Positions 11,101-22,790 of a DNA stretch of 64,000 nt are shown in pieces. The position numbers were made by a program, and so were the translations under genes. The DNA is taken from contig OZ026551.1 in NCBI GenBank assembly GCA_964020155.1, positions 4,487,374-4,551,373 on the forward strand. Reading direction: 5' to 3'. The notes under the pieces were generated by a model, which saw nothing but the letters and a program-made list of their open reading frames with translations, made no database searches and was not told the origin of the DNA. Source of the DNA: Chondrilla cf. caribensis. Taxonomy: Eukaryota > Porifera > Demospongiae > Chondrillida > Chondrillidae. Numbering within the stretch: the first letter of the stretch is position 1; each line of letters opens with the position of its first letter.

Positions 11101-11907
11101 CAGGTGGAGGTTGAGTACTATTGCTGTAGTACACAGTATAGGCTACACTTGTTGTACTGTTCACTGCTGTCCAGGACACATTAATCATTGGAGAAGTAGG
11201 ACTACCAGACACCATCACAGTAACACCTTCCACCTTGGGTGGAATTCCTGAGGTTTAATATTGAAATAATGCATCGCAGTGTACAATTTATTATCATCAC
11301 AATTGCTTTAATCACTTTCATACCTATAAATATTGAGAGAGAAACATGGTGGTGGGGATCTACTTCTGTCAAGGAGATATTGCATTCATATCTTCCTGCT
11401 TGTGAATGCTGATAACTTCTAAATGTGAGAATCTTTATGTGAGTCATGTTAGGATATTTCAGCACATACACGTCTTCATTGGTAGCATCTGTATCATTCT
11501 CGTACTGTGTCACACGACCACTAGAGTTATGCCACAATCTACTACTTGATTCATTTTTTTCAGTCCAGCACCAGACTTCCAGTGGTGCTCCAGGCTGTGG
11601 GTACACATCAGTACCAGTTGCATCAGAACCAGTGTTGTTCACCAGAAGATGTGGTACAGAGGACACAAGGGATACTGTGAAGAGCAATGACACAAATACC
11701 CATAAACTGACAGTTGTAAGTTTAATCTCCAACTTCTACTAGCAGTTAAAATACTGCATGTATAATAATATTTTGGTTTATAGAACAGACTGGGGAAGGT
11801 TTCTTATAAGCAGGCATTACCCTTAATAACTCATAGCTATAAAGTGGACTAAGTATACCTTTTCCCAGTAAGAAGACAACTAGAAGGTAAACAACTTTTC
11901 CATCCAT
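528..11907 (-). CDS. Receptor-type tyrosine phosphatase A (Ig-like, 5 FN3, TM, PTP D1, partial D2)
   Basis: Cell-surface receptor expected to dephosphorylate phosphotyrosine through cytoplasmic D1. Exons in transcript order: signal peptide 11907-11859 (starts MDGKVVYLL); Ig-like 11674-11324; FN3 at 11247-10939, 10669-10376, 10083-9784, 9506-9246 and 9119-8868; TM 8185-8068; juxtamembrane 7017-6905; D1 at 6736-6630, 5430-5349, 5267-5194, 4619-4583, 4306-4209, 3766-3613, 3266-3116, 2057-1922 and 1726-1577; D2 begins at about 907-804, 774-712 and 573-528 and continues off the left edge. D1 has KNRY, WPDHGVP, the [11 protein letters not shown]-loop and the QT..QY Q-loop, so it should be active. 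Exons to the end of D1 sum to 1012 codons in frame. Compared with paralogue B it lacks FN3-6 to FN3-8. The start was chosen because the exon-2 ORF has only a TTG, while the upstream exon gives ATG, a hydrophobic signal peptide and a phase-1 junction. The 3613 donor and the D2 junctions are the least certain. Confidence 0.85.
1095..1570. repeat. CA-rich imperfect repeat tract
   Basis: Degenerate CA-rich sequence with a recurring CCTCAAGTACACAC block lies in the intron between D1 and D2 of gene A. A related tract occupies the same intron of gene B (about 19700-20100), so it predates the duplication. ORFs through it are low-complexity artefacts. Confidence 0.7.
1820..1896. repeat. (CA)n microsatellite
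   Basis: Interrupted CA dinucleotide run in the gene A intron between exons 1922-2057 and 1577-1726. A longer run occupies the same intron in gene B. Confidence 0.9.
2303..2769. mobile_element. hAT-like MITE with 8-bp target duplication
   Basis: The 467-bp element begins TAGTGTTGCAC and ends GTGCAACACTA, an 11-bp terminal inverted repeat of hAT type. It is flanked by the perfect 8-bp direct repeat CTTGACAC (2295-2302 and 2770-2777). It has no transposase ORF, so it is non-autonomous. It carries a second MITE (2546-2722) and a fragment related to the 51-bp repeat at the window start (about 2431-2490). It is absent from the same intron of gene B. Confidence 0.9.
2546..2722. mobile_element. pogo/Tc1-like MITE nested in the hAT-like MITE
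   Basis: 177-bp element with TIR CAGTGAAACCTC[T/G]CTAATC at both ends, flanked by TA dinucleotides (2544-2545 and 2723-2724), as expected for pogo/Tc1-mariner insertions. It has no coding capacity. Confidence 0.85.
3435..3589. mobile_element. Decayed TIR element in a gene A intron
   Basis: The right end reads ATTAATGAGAATTCACTG; the left end is a degenerate inverted partner containing TACTAATCCACC. It is orthologous in position to 21451-21593 in gene B, where the TIRs are better kept, so it was inserted before the A/B duplication. Confidence 0.6.
4381..4480. mobile_element. 100-bp pogo-like MITE
   Basis: Begins CAGTGAACAT and ends ATATCCACTG, flanked by TA on both sides (4379-4380 and 4481-4482). 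A copy sits at the same intron position in gene B (22366-22462). Confidence 0.65.
4664..4744. repeat. (CA)n microsatellite
   Basis: Pure CA run next to the second intronic copy of the tail exon. Part of a duplicated tail-exon plus CA unit. Confidence 0.95.
4777..4891 (-). pseudogene. Tail-exon copy 2 inside gene A intron (has a stop)
   Basis: 115-nt copy, in gene A sense, of the terminal exon used by the plus-strand receptors. It keeps the CTCTTCAG acceptor and the final TAG. The first tyrosine motif is followed by a premature TAA (TYE-stop), and the second motif reads AAYDSV. It lies in the intron between exons 5194-5267 and 4583-4619. Confidence 0.85.
4903..4969. repeat. (CA)n microsatellite
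   Basis: Pure CA run separating the two intronic tail-exon copies of gene A. Confidence 0.95.
5000..5114 (-). other. Tail-exon copy 1 inside gene A intron (open frame)
   Basis: 115-nt segment matching the terminal exon of the plus-strand receptors. The acceptor CTCTTCAG precedes 5114, the frame is open through PTYEEV, the motif VAYDSV is changed to VAHDSV, and it ends with TAG at 5002-5000. It enters in phase 2, which matches the donor phase of gene A's TM exon (8185-8068) but not the phase-0 exon just upstream (5267-5194). It could act as an alternative 3'-terminal exon giving a phosphatase-less isoform, or it could be an inert duplicate. Gene B has no such copy. Confidence 0.7.
5128..5190. 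repeat. (CA)n microsatellite
   Basis: Pure CA run immediately downstream (gene sense) of the donor of exon 5267-5194. Confidence 0.95.
7167..7188. promoter_or_regulatory. E-box plus NRF1-like site upstream of cytoplasmic exons of gene A
   Basis: CACGTG (7167-7172) is followed by the palindromic CGCGCATGCGCA (7177-7188), which fits the NRF1 consensus YGCGCAYGCGCR. It lies in the TM-to-juxtamembrane intron about 160 bp upstream, in gene sense, of exon 7017-6905. Gene B has the same pair (24686-24707). An ATG at 7055 is in frame with the juxtamembrane exon. A possible internal promoter for a soluble PTP form; unproven. Confidence 0.5.
8588..8656. repeat. 69-bp hairpin palindrome
   Basis: Near-perfect inverted repeat with arms GCAGATATAAA and TTTATATCTGC around a CTCGGGCTTCGCCCTCG core. 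It lies in the intron between FN3-5 and TM of gene A. Probably a small palindromic MITE; it is close to where gene A lacks FN3-6 to FN3-8. Confidence 0.75.
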
Positions 11908-13860
11908 ACTGTACATGTTCTTGTCAGAAATACAGAGTCTGACTTTCCATATAGCTACAACAGAATATCATCTATATTCAGACTTTGATGTCAAGGTAAG
12001 GTTCTATAGAATATAAGGGACAACTGCAGCTTTATTTATACCTTAGGTAACATTGTGATAGAATTCTTTTTCCAGTTTCACAAAGTCAATGATACATACC
12101 AAACCTGGTAAGGTCATAATTTCCTAGTTATGCGAAGTTGGTTGTTTTTTTTTACATTTGCTGTGTTTGACAGTCTGATGAAGGTTGCCAATGCTCATAA
12201 ATGGGTGATCGAAGGTGTCAGAGGAAATTTTCCTAACTTATTAATTTTGTGGCAATGTCGATTTTGTACAAAAGGATCAGTTTTGAAACCACTAACACAA
12301 ACTCCCCAGTGTCCAGATATATAGTACACAATTATATGCATCTATGTTTTGTATATATAATATTCCAACGAACGTGCTATGTAGACCTCCTGGTGACCAG
12401 ACAAATAGTTTTGTGAAGCGTCAAGATCACAGATTAAACTCCTTATGAAAATGAATAAAGCTCAGGGAGTACAAGTTGATAATTTGACAGCAGCTTTGGA
12501 ATTAAGACTTACAATTGAATATTGAAATCAAGCACTTACAGTCAGTTGTTCAAAACTATGAACTGACTATAGATTTACTAAAGATGAGCTCGTAAAAATG
12601 TGTGAACAAACTAATCAAAGGCATACTCAGTATGAAAGTGAGATAGCAGACCTTATAAGCCAAATTAAGCAACTTGAGGGTACACCAGACAAGTTAGCAA
12701 CATTTTCCAATTTATAAGAGCATTGTACTATAATTCATTACTTCCCATGAAGATACCTCCTGCACAAATTAAAACAATAAGTAATGTAATTTGTCGCCTT
12801 GTACCATCTATATATATAGACTGACAATCTTTGTTTACCTGGAAAATCATGAGCAAATTACATGTGTAGCCAAGAAGTGCCAGCAATCAGTGAAGTACAG
12901 AAAGCAAGCAAATTGATGCAAGAGAAACAATGGCATCTTCATGAATAGTGATGGTACAACCTTGATGCAACAAAAGAAATTGCAAATGCAATATATATCA
13001 AACAAACAATCATCTGCAAGAGTTCAACATTGCATGACCATAATTATTGTCTCATCTACTTCTGATTCAGTATCCACTCAAACAAACTTTAACAAACGTT
13101 TAGAAGAGGAGACTGGTAACCAGATTGTCCAAAACAAAATGTGGCATGCATTTGGGTGTTAACTTATGCCTCGCTCAAGTCAAGAGTTTCTCCAACGAAT
13201 GCATAACCCTACTTGAGTACACTCTATTGATGAATATTGAATTGAAATAAATACGCATTCGTTCATGTTACAGTTTGGATACCCTATATTACGTAGCTGA
13301 TATACTGACTCTAATTAGTGCACATCTGGTACCCATGCATCGTGTGCAGGTGGTCAATCATGAGTACGTATGTCGGTTGGTAACAAGCTGTAGCTTCAAT
13401 CTATCCACCATACACCAGGCTGGTATCACCTCCAGAAGGATACACATACATTGGTATTTGTGTCTTGCTGTGTCACATGGGTACTGCATGAAGAGGCCAA
13501 GGTGACCTGCAAAACTTGAATATCACTTTTGTAGTACATCCAGATAACACTGATGCTGATGCATGTACATACTCCGGAGGTGCTACTAACCTCATGATGA
13601 CCATATTATAGATGCACATCTGGGAAAGCATCCATGCATCTGTATTTTGTATAACATTTCATATATTAATTTTATATGGAAACCAACAGGTGAATGGAAA
13701 CTTGAAATTACCTTGTCATCAAAAAAATTATATACATTAATGCCTCAATTACATATAATTGGATTTGTATATCTTCATGTCATATACCTGACAGGGTATA
13801 GTGAGAAACCTTTGGTTGTATAATACAAAATGTCATTTTTGGGCATTTGTATCATTGTCC
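11908..13860. other. Upstream spacer of gene A, with decayed sequence
   Basis: About 12060-12310 is shared with the 5' flank of gene B (31490-31740) and, inverted, with that of gene C (38250-38440), so it is duplicated receptor-gene flank and may hold the promoter. From 12449 to 13160 there are short plus-strand open stretches rich in Lys, Gln and Glu (for example 12593-12715 and 12941-13162), interrupted by stops. They resemble a decayed coiled-coil coding sequence that I cannot assign. I see no other gene. Confidence 0.5.
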
Positions 13861-13867
13861 TTCACAG

Positions 13868-14010
13868 TATCCCTTGTGTCCACTGTACCACATCTTCTGG
13901 TGATTCAGAACAACACTGGTTCTAATGCAACTGGTACTGATGTGTTCCCACAACCTGGAGCACCACTGGAAGTCTGGTGCTGGACTGAAGTAGACGAAAT
14001 ATATTATTTA
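13868..14010 (+). pseudogene. Orphan Ig-like exon fragment
   Basis: After a TTCACAG acceptor, the sequence matches the start of the receptor Ig-like exon (NNTGSNATGTD and EVWCWTEVDE) and then diverges. There is no donor, no FN3 exons and no signal-peptide exon nearby on this strand. It is a plus-strand relic between two minus-strand receptor genes, evidence of another copy lost or inverted here. Confidence 0.75.
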
Positions 14011-14735
14011 CCTTATCCAGAGACTGTCAGTCACTGTGCAATGGGGCAATGCAATGGCAGTTCGATGATGCAGCATGTGATCCTGTCTCGATTGATTTTG
14101 AGGACTACTGACCTACGTATTATGTGTGTCTAATGGTTTACTATTAGGTAGAGTTTTCCTTTTGTCTTCCCTGTATAATATAAATATATAATTCATACTA
14201 TAAAGAAAATAATACACACATATCATATATAATACAGTAGCATGCAATACAATATAATACAATAGTGTGTAGTGGAGACTTCGCAGAAACTGAATTAAAT
14301 TGCCGTAGAGTTCACATTTGATGGAGCCCAAATCCCGTTCTGAACCGGTTATCCACAATACATGTGAATGTGCCAAACTGGTTTAGTTAAACCAGTTCCA
14401 GAAGCAATATAATGGAATTGCTTTAAGATTACTGTAGTGTAAAAGATTGAGGCTGAATCCAGTATAAAATGAAACATATACAAAATGAATATCATTATAA
14501 TCACATGTATGATCTAGTACAACTGATACACAGGTACAGTGTACATATTATGTGTATCACAGTGTATGTAAATCATACATATGATATGTAGGTGTATGTA
14601 CATATGCATACCACGAAAACACATTGTACATACAACAAAACTTAAATCGGTATATTACACCATTGTATCAACTCTCCAGAAAAGAAATTCCAATAAGATG
14701 TATATATAGCTGGTGATGATAAAAATGCATTCTGT

Positions 14736-14737
<2 letters not shown>

Positions 14738-14815
<78 letters not shown>

Positions 14816-14837
14816 ATGTGTGTGTGTGTGTGTGTGT
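14738..14837. repeat. (TG)n microsatellite
   Basis: Long TG run in the spacer between genes B and A. The spacer 14130-15470 shows nothing else recognisable; the His/Thr-repeat ORF here is an artefact of the run. Confidence 0.95.
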
Positions 14838-15477
14838 ATGGTTACAATTCATCAATCAATTACGCAATTCACAGAACAGATGAACAAGCATACATGTAAA
14901 CACTAGGGACCCCATTTCCACAAATATCTGGTATTCACTTATTAGGGGTCATCAATTCCTCAGGCTTGGGTGAACAACAGCACTCCTACTCCAGGAGGGA
15001 TGTATATACCTATGTCCACTGTCAGGACGCCTGGAGCTTAAGAATGTATGTCTTAAGTGGAGAAGACAGTCAAAAGGATTTTGCTATAAAGTAGTCTGGT
15101 GTAGCTGATCCTTACCCTCCACTTTTTGCTGAACTAGCCATGCAGAAAGTAAGTCAAGTGTGTTCCCAAATTAATGCAGCGGCAATATAGATTAATTGTC
15201 ATGCAACTGTCAACTAATCAAATGTGATATTAAAATTTGTATGAAATTGCAGCATTAGAAGTAAATACAGCAAGCGAATACATAATAATGCTGCTGAATG
15301 GCATTCAACAGACATCAAATAGGTATGAATTCACACACAACACATGGCTTAATTAAAATGACACTCAGAAAACTGGCTCAATCACACCACTACGTATGTT
15401 ATGCAATACATTAATGAGTTACATAATTCTACACTAACGTTACATAATCACACAAGAAAGTTGCATAATCACACAAT

Positions 15478-15604
15478 TCACACAGTTTTGAAGTTGGCAT
15501 ACGTATCAAAGGAATCAAGGTAGCTCTGAAGAATATCAAAACAGAGCTTGTACTGATCCTACGGAGAGAACGGATGTAGAATGAATGTAGAGTCATACTC
15601 CTAC

Positions 15605-15671
<67 letters not shown>

Positions 15672-18553
15672 ACTGGAGTATCCACCATGTGGGGTCTCTG
15701 CATTCTCATTCCTTTGATAGTCTGAAAGACATCAACTTGTCCTTCAACTTTAACTCTCTCAACTTCAGACATGGCACAAATGAACACACCACTTCTCCCC
15801 ATACCGTCACTGAGAGGAGGAACCATACACCCCAATACTAATGACAGTATACTACATATCTCTACATGTATGAATGTGTGAAATATGTACTATGTATTCA
15901 TACATCACAAATAAGGAACATATGTACATAAGTACGTACATAGAACGGCATCAACAACAGAATGTAAAGAACATATTGCATTATTTTGTCATGCAAATAG
16001 CTCTTCTGGAGAAACTGAGGTTAGGCAGGTTAGGTGGTCTTCACGAGGAACTTGACGCAGTTTTACATACATAATACTGATGTACATATATTCATCCTGT
16101 AAATGCCTATATGTATGTACATACATTCTGCAGACACATACTTAATCCTCTACCACTTTGTCCACCAAACTCCGCCGCAATTTCTCAGTACCCATTTAAT
16201 GTACAAGTGCTAACGAATATCCAGTTCATCCACCAAATTTGGTGGTCAACTAAACTTTTTTGAAAACAAATTGTGGCAGATTAAAGAGAATTCATTGTAC
16301 ATACAGGTACCTACATACAATCATATGTACACACATATTGTATACAGATACATAATATTGTACCTACCTATGTACGTATATACATACTGTATAAATATAC
16401 ATGCATTTGTGCCATATAAACTCACTCGCACATGACCAGAACTGGTTTCTTCTGGTTCTCCTGTTCCTTCTGTACTTGTCCCATCAACATCAACATGGAC
16501 TCCATTGGAGGAGGACCGCGCTTGGGCCAGCAGCTGAAGTGAAACAACTTGATGGTCAACATGCGTCTGGATGTCTGAGGGGACGGGAACAATACGTACA
16601 TTGAGAGAACTGACCCGAAAGGGAAGAAGGGAACAATGAAATAGGAAAACAGAGAGAGTGAATGCTATGTCACACTGTGGGCTTCATGACCATCTAGGGT
16701 ACATAGAGTGGAATTTTGATAATCAGACACCCTTTGGGGAACAGCATACATGTCAGATTACCAAGGTTGTCAGATCATTGTGGTTCCTATAGTGTGGTTG
16801 ATATAGTGTAATAGTAATATATTCCTATAGTGAATAACTTGTAATTTTCAATTGATTATCAGTTCATATTATCTGATTGATTAATTGACTAATCACCGGA
16901 AGTAATTAAGTGGGCGTAACCGGAAACTACTCCCACTTTATTAGACTGAGTAATCATCCAATAGACATGAAGTGAAGTCCATAGAGTCCTTTTTGCATTT
17001 CAGGTACAATACTGAGCTCATGGAGTGAAGGCTCTGGGTGATAAGGTGGGGATGGCTGTCTGGTCTACTCACTTAATTACTTCCTGTGATTAATCAATTT
17101 GCTTGCACTATAGACGATAATCAGATTTGAAATGAAAATCAATTGATTAATTTATTAATCAATTAATCATCACAGCACTATCATTTCACATGGTGCACAT
17201 ATGCAGCAGTGCTGGAGGATGGGTCCCACTTGAGGGTCATTCAACTAACTAGCCCCCGTCAATATTGCGATCCAACTAAATATTGCGATATTCCCTTGCT
17301 CGGATCTTCTACTACAATAGCTTGCTCAGCCAATTCAGCACCTTTCTATTGACTTCAACACTAGCTACACATTGCTCTGGGTATTCAACAGCAAGGTAGA
17401 GTGGTAACTAACTTTACCACTCCTACAACACACCCATACAGGTTACAGCTATAACAGTGTTCAATCCCACGTTACTGTATCATGTATGTACAATATCTCA
17501 ATACTGATCCAACATATGGAATATCATATCGATATCCTTCAGGTATTATGAATGTCTACAAATAGCGATATATTGTCCAACAACAGTGTGGAGAGGTGTA
17601 GTGGACAAACCTGGTTCTTTTCCAAGACTTCCAGTGTAGTGAGTTCGGCGAATGAGGTGGAAACAGTGTTGATCATGTTGACCTTGAAAAAGCTGTACTC
17701 AATGGACTTGGTTGCCTCATCCGGCCAGAACTTACACACAGACTGCGGGGAGAAATTTCAGTAGAAACAAGTAAAAGACAAAGCAAGAGTTAGAAACTTG
17801 TGAGACGGTCACCCCCATGCTCAGACTACTTGGATAATTCTTTATCTCAGAAGATATAATGTTAGGCCAAGCAATTGTGTTTGAATTCCAGCTGAAATTC
17901 TAATTCTCAGTGTTTTGAAATAGGCAATCTTTTCACGTAATATATGCACATCAAAATATTAGTTTACCGCTGAGGCCATGCATAGGAACACACACACATG
18001 TTATTATAGATAGATAATAATTATATGCAGTGTTACAAACAGGAAGTTAAAATGGAAACAATAAAAATGAACAATGTTGAATTCCCAGAACAAAGAGTAC
18101 ATGACCACTGAACACGAACTCTTTCAATGAAAAATTACTCCACAAAAGAACTGTTGGCTGCTAAAACAGATTATTACACATGTGTGGCTGTGTACTGTGT
18201 TGAGATAAAATTCTGCTAGTGGGAAAGTGAAAAAGAGGTGTCTTGGAGGTTGTGTTAAGTAGGCTCCGCTGTATATAATATGTAACAAGTTCAAACCATC
18301 TCAGCAACAAACAGTGGGTTCATTGAGATAAAGGTAATTCTCTGATGATACACATGTGTCCGTATTTAAGTGATTCATTTTGGCTGATGAGAGAGACAGT
18401 AGAATGCACGTACACAAAATCTTCACATACATTGAGGTAAAGATGAAACAGCTGGAAGACACCAACAGAAGAAAATGTAGGTATGTACGTACATACCTTG
18501 ACCTATGGAAGAAAATTTGTCTACACACGCACGCACACACGCATGCACGCACG

Positions 18554-18584
<31 letters not shown>

Positions 18585-20338
18585 TCACATACCTCCTTCC
18601 CTTCCTTAAAGTCACACAGCAGTACAATAGTTGAAGGTCTCAACTGCCATATCATCTCCCACACATCATTCCTGGTGCTCTCAAGAGGTGCCTGTGCAGC
18701 TATGAAGGCCCTGCGAGAGGAGTAATTCTAAGAAAACAGAAAAGATTGAGTATCTACGTGTGAACATACGAAGGTTCACACACAAGAGGACAAAATGCCT
18801 GACAATACAAAAAGCAGTATAAAATGGAACCTATACGTATATCACAATCCAACAAGCTGTGTGAACATATCATCCAGAAGCACAGATAGACTTCTCCAGA
18901 AGCACAGTTACAGTCAGACCTCTTCACAACATCACCCTTGGTAGCGCTCATTTAAGGAGATTGTCGATATTAAAAGTGTTGTAGTGAAGAGATCTCACTG
19001 TGCATACAACTGTTACTATGATCATGGAACGTATGAGCAACATTAAACTCTGATGGACTGCTACAAATTGACACACACAATGCTAAAGGTGCACTAGATT
19101 ATCAATTTTCCACATTGCACCAACCCAGTAACAGACTCACATCAATAAATGTTGCATTAATGTAGTCTGCATTGTTGCTGTTAGACCTGCCACCGATACA
19201 CACATGGTTAGTTGAATCTGTAGCAAGAGACAACATAATACATTGAGAAAATGACAAGAAGCATACGATTAACAGCCAAAGGTTAATCGATTTCAAATCA
19301 AGTCCTGTTTTGTTGAATTTCAACATACCTTGAACGGTACCCCCTGTATGTGTGTCTACTGAGTGGATTTCATGCAGTGTTGTTCTGCTCCATACAGAAA
19401 ACATGTCCCCCTCAACTCACATGGGAATCTATCCTTGTATCTGTTCTTCTTTGCAACAACACTCTTCCTTGAGAAGACCTCGTCTTCAACTTGCGGAGTC
19501 TTGCTCACAGAACCAAGGAACTGTCACAAAAAGATAAAAAAGAGTGCGATGTAACAAACAAGCTGTACAAATATATGTGGTAATCTTGTTCGATCAAATC
19601 ATGTGGAATCATACATAATAAACTAGATCAAAACTACTGCAGATAATTCAGTTAATGTAGTAACTGTTGTTCCTTTCTGAGTAGAACCCATGTACATACA
19701 TATCAAGTGTTGCACACACATGTATGTACACATGGTCATACACGTGTGTACATACATAGGTACGCACACATATACACATATCATGCATACATGCATATAT
19801 GCATGCACACACTGCACACTATATACATACAAGCAAACACACCTCAAGTACACATAAGAACAGGCAAACACACACATACATAATACACAAAAGCATGCCT
19901 CAAGTACACGTCAGCATATGTACACATCAAAAACACACAACCAGACATCTTGCAGCCAGTAGAAGCTTCAAGTACACACCAGCACACCCATCCACACCCC
20001 ACACAAGCACACCTCAAGTACATGGAACCACACACTTTGCAGTCAGTAGTAGCTTCACATACACACAACCACACCCATCCACACCACACACAAGCACACA
20101 CCTTGAAGCTGGTATAGTACTGTGGCCTTCCTGTACTCTTGTCAACCTCATCCATATTTTCTATTTCTCCTCTCAACTGGTAAGCCAAAATAGAGGTGTC
20201 TCCACATGTGAGGTAGTCACAGAGAGCATCATGCATAAAGGCATATTGTTCCTGTGGAGGAGATCAACCCATATGACAATACAGAGCAAATGACTTAGCA
20301 TACAGTAAAGTAAGAATAACAAGATTGTAAACAACCAC

Positions 20339-20378
<40 letters not shown>

Positions 20379-20400
20379 AACAAACACACACACACACAAA

Positions 20401-20476
<76 letters not shown>

Positions 20477-22747
20477 CAACACAGTACATCTACACACTCA
20501 CCATGGTCTGTACCATGAAAGTCCTCCTACTCCTCATTTCAGTCACAAACTGATAAATATTCAAGTCATCTTTCTCCTTCAATCTCTGCATCATTGTATC
20601 GATGGTGATGAAAGTACCAGTACGACCAACACCAGCACTGCATGGAGGAAGACAGGATACCATAAGAAACAAATGAGAGATGTGAAATTCTCCTCAACAC
20701 CACTCACCAATACAACAAGCCACAATCATTGTTACACCCTATGCCTGAAATATACACTCACTGCCACACCCTCTGCCTGACACACCCACTCACTGCCACA
20801 CCCTCTGCCTGACACACCCACTCACTGCCATGCCCTTCACTTGACACACATTCTCATTAACACACCCTCAACTTGACACACACTGCTACACCCTCCACTA
20901 GACACATTTACTCACTGTCACACCCTCCACTTGACACACCCACTCACTGCCACACCCTCCGCTTGACACACCTACTCATTGCCACCCTCTCCACTTGACA
21001 CAGCCACTCACTGCCACCCTCTCCACTTGACACACCCACTCACTGCCACACCTTCCACTTGACACACTGCCACACCCTCCACTTGACAAACACTCCCTGC
21101 CACACCCACCTGCAGTGTACCAACATTGGTGCTGTACTGTCCTTGTACTCCTTCCTCACTTGTTGGACAAATTTCACCAGAGAAGAAGGGTGGGTGGGTA
21201 CACCATGATCGGGCCAAGTGGTGAAGTGGAAGTGCTTCAATTTGAGTGGCTTACAAGCTTCTTGTGACTTCTATGAACATGTAATACTAGCAATACATAC
21301 GTAATAGCTTACACCATATGTATGTGGATGCAGATACAATCTCAAGTGGCCAGAACAAATATGTACATGTCATACACTCTATACTTCAAGTCTACGTGGC
21401 AAAATGTGTAAAATCACACGTAACAATGAATATAATAACTTATAGTAGTACACCAAATTCTCATTAATCCATCTTTATTTTATCTGACAATATTCCTCAG
21501 TACTTATGTACAAGTACTAATGAATATCCGACAACTGTGTTAATCCACCATATTTCAGGAAACAATTTATGGTGGATTAACAAGAATTCACCGCATCAAA
21601 TAATCCACATAACCACGTTTCCACTTTTCCCTAAACCTCACATTGGTTAAGGTCATGTCCGTGACTTCGTAGTTGTCAAATCCCTTGTTGGCAATGGTTG
21701 TCACCGCAAAATCCCTTCCCACTTCCAATGGGTCTTCCAGTTCCAAATTCCAATACTGCTCACATTTTTTCTACAAGGAATTGAAAGAGGTTTCCATGGT
21801 AATATACAATTCAGCATCATAATTTAGTTTTCACCAACTGTTACATAGACTAATCCCCATAGTAACTGTACACTTTCTCAATCAATGTAATTTTCATGGT
21901 AACAAAGACAGAAAGGGTCTTTTGGTCCATCTTGTAAAAACACATACTCTACAATAGCTCCTAAAATCTACTATAATTTCCAATACAAATCAATAAAACT
22001 GTTACCATGGCAACAGTTACCATGCCAAACAGCAAGGTTGCTTTATCCGTTGCTACAGTGATATCTCAAGGGTCTCAATAAGTACTCGAATGTCAACAAC
22101 TGTGACAAACAATATTTTCTCATAAAATGTCCTCACTGTAACCTCTATTAGTGAGTGTATGTCATTGAATAGCTAAAATGGTTGATTACAAGTAACCTTG
22201 GAATTCTCCTCCACTCTGGTCAGCATGACTATCATGGTGACCTGTTGGTCCCAAATCATTTGCCAGAAGTCGCAAACTGTGTTTGGTGTGGGTCCTGGAA
22301 GAAGGTAAGAGTAACAAAGAAGTCCAACTTGATCAAACCTCAAACCTCAAACCTATACCTACATACAGTGAACATTTGTTAATCCACTGGTTAATCCACC
22401 TAACCATTAATCTGATGAAATTTCCCTCAAACCAATCCTAGCAGATCAACGAATATCCACTGCACATGCATTGTGTGGAATGTGCATTGTTCTTACAGTT
22501 ATTCTACACACTGTGGTCATGAGATGTGCATGAAGCAGTCTTAACATGGTACACACCTTGTGCTGCTATGTAAGCATTCTCTCTCTTGTAGCCCTGGATC
22601 ATGGAGTGATTGTAAGTAAGTAATCATTGAAATATCGGAATAAGTGTAAAACAGTAATAAAGTCCATGTGTGTGCGTGTATACATGAATACACACACACA
22701 AACACACACACACACACAAACACACACACGCACGCACACACACACAC

Positions 22748-22790
<43 letters not shown>

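Larger units (their letters stand above)
15478..19520 (-). other. Degenerate second PTP domain (D2) of gene B
   Basis: Keeps the PTP fold markers: [26 protein letters not shown] (18727-18593), [11 protein letters not shown] (17742-17611) and a C-terminal [14 protein letters not shown] (15558-15478). The WPD loop reads FSCWPK, with Lys in place of the general-acid Asp. The P-loop, assembled across the 16426/15809 junction, reads MCDDGMGRSG: Cys and Arg are kept, but His and the SA residues are replaced. It is predicted to be catalytically weak or inactive and regulatory, as is common for D2 of receptor PTPs. Confidence 0.8.

Noticed and set aside
11202..11732. Long ORF starting with a signal-peptide-like MEIKL sequence as the true start of A (also in B at 31129 and C at 39360)
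   Set aside because: The first codon is TTG or GTG, not ATG, in all three. A TTTCACAG acceptor lies inside the ORF in A and B, and an upstream ATG exon with a signal peptide joins there in phase. The upstream part is intron.
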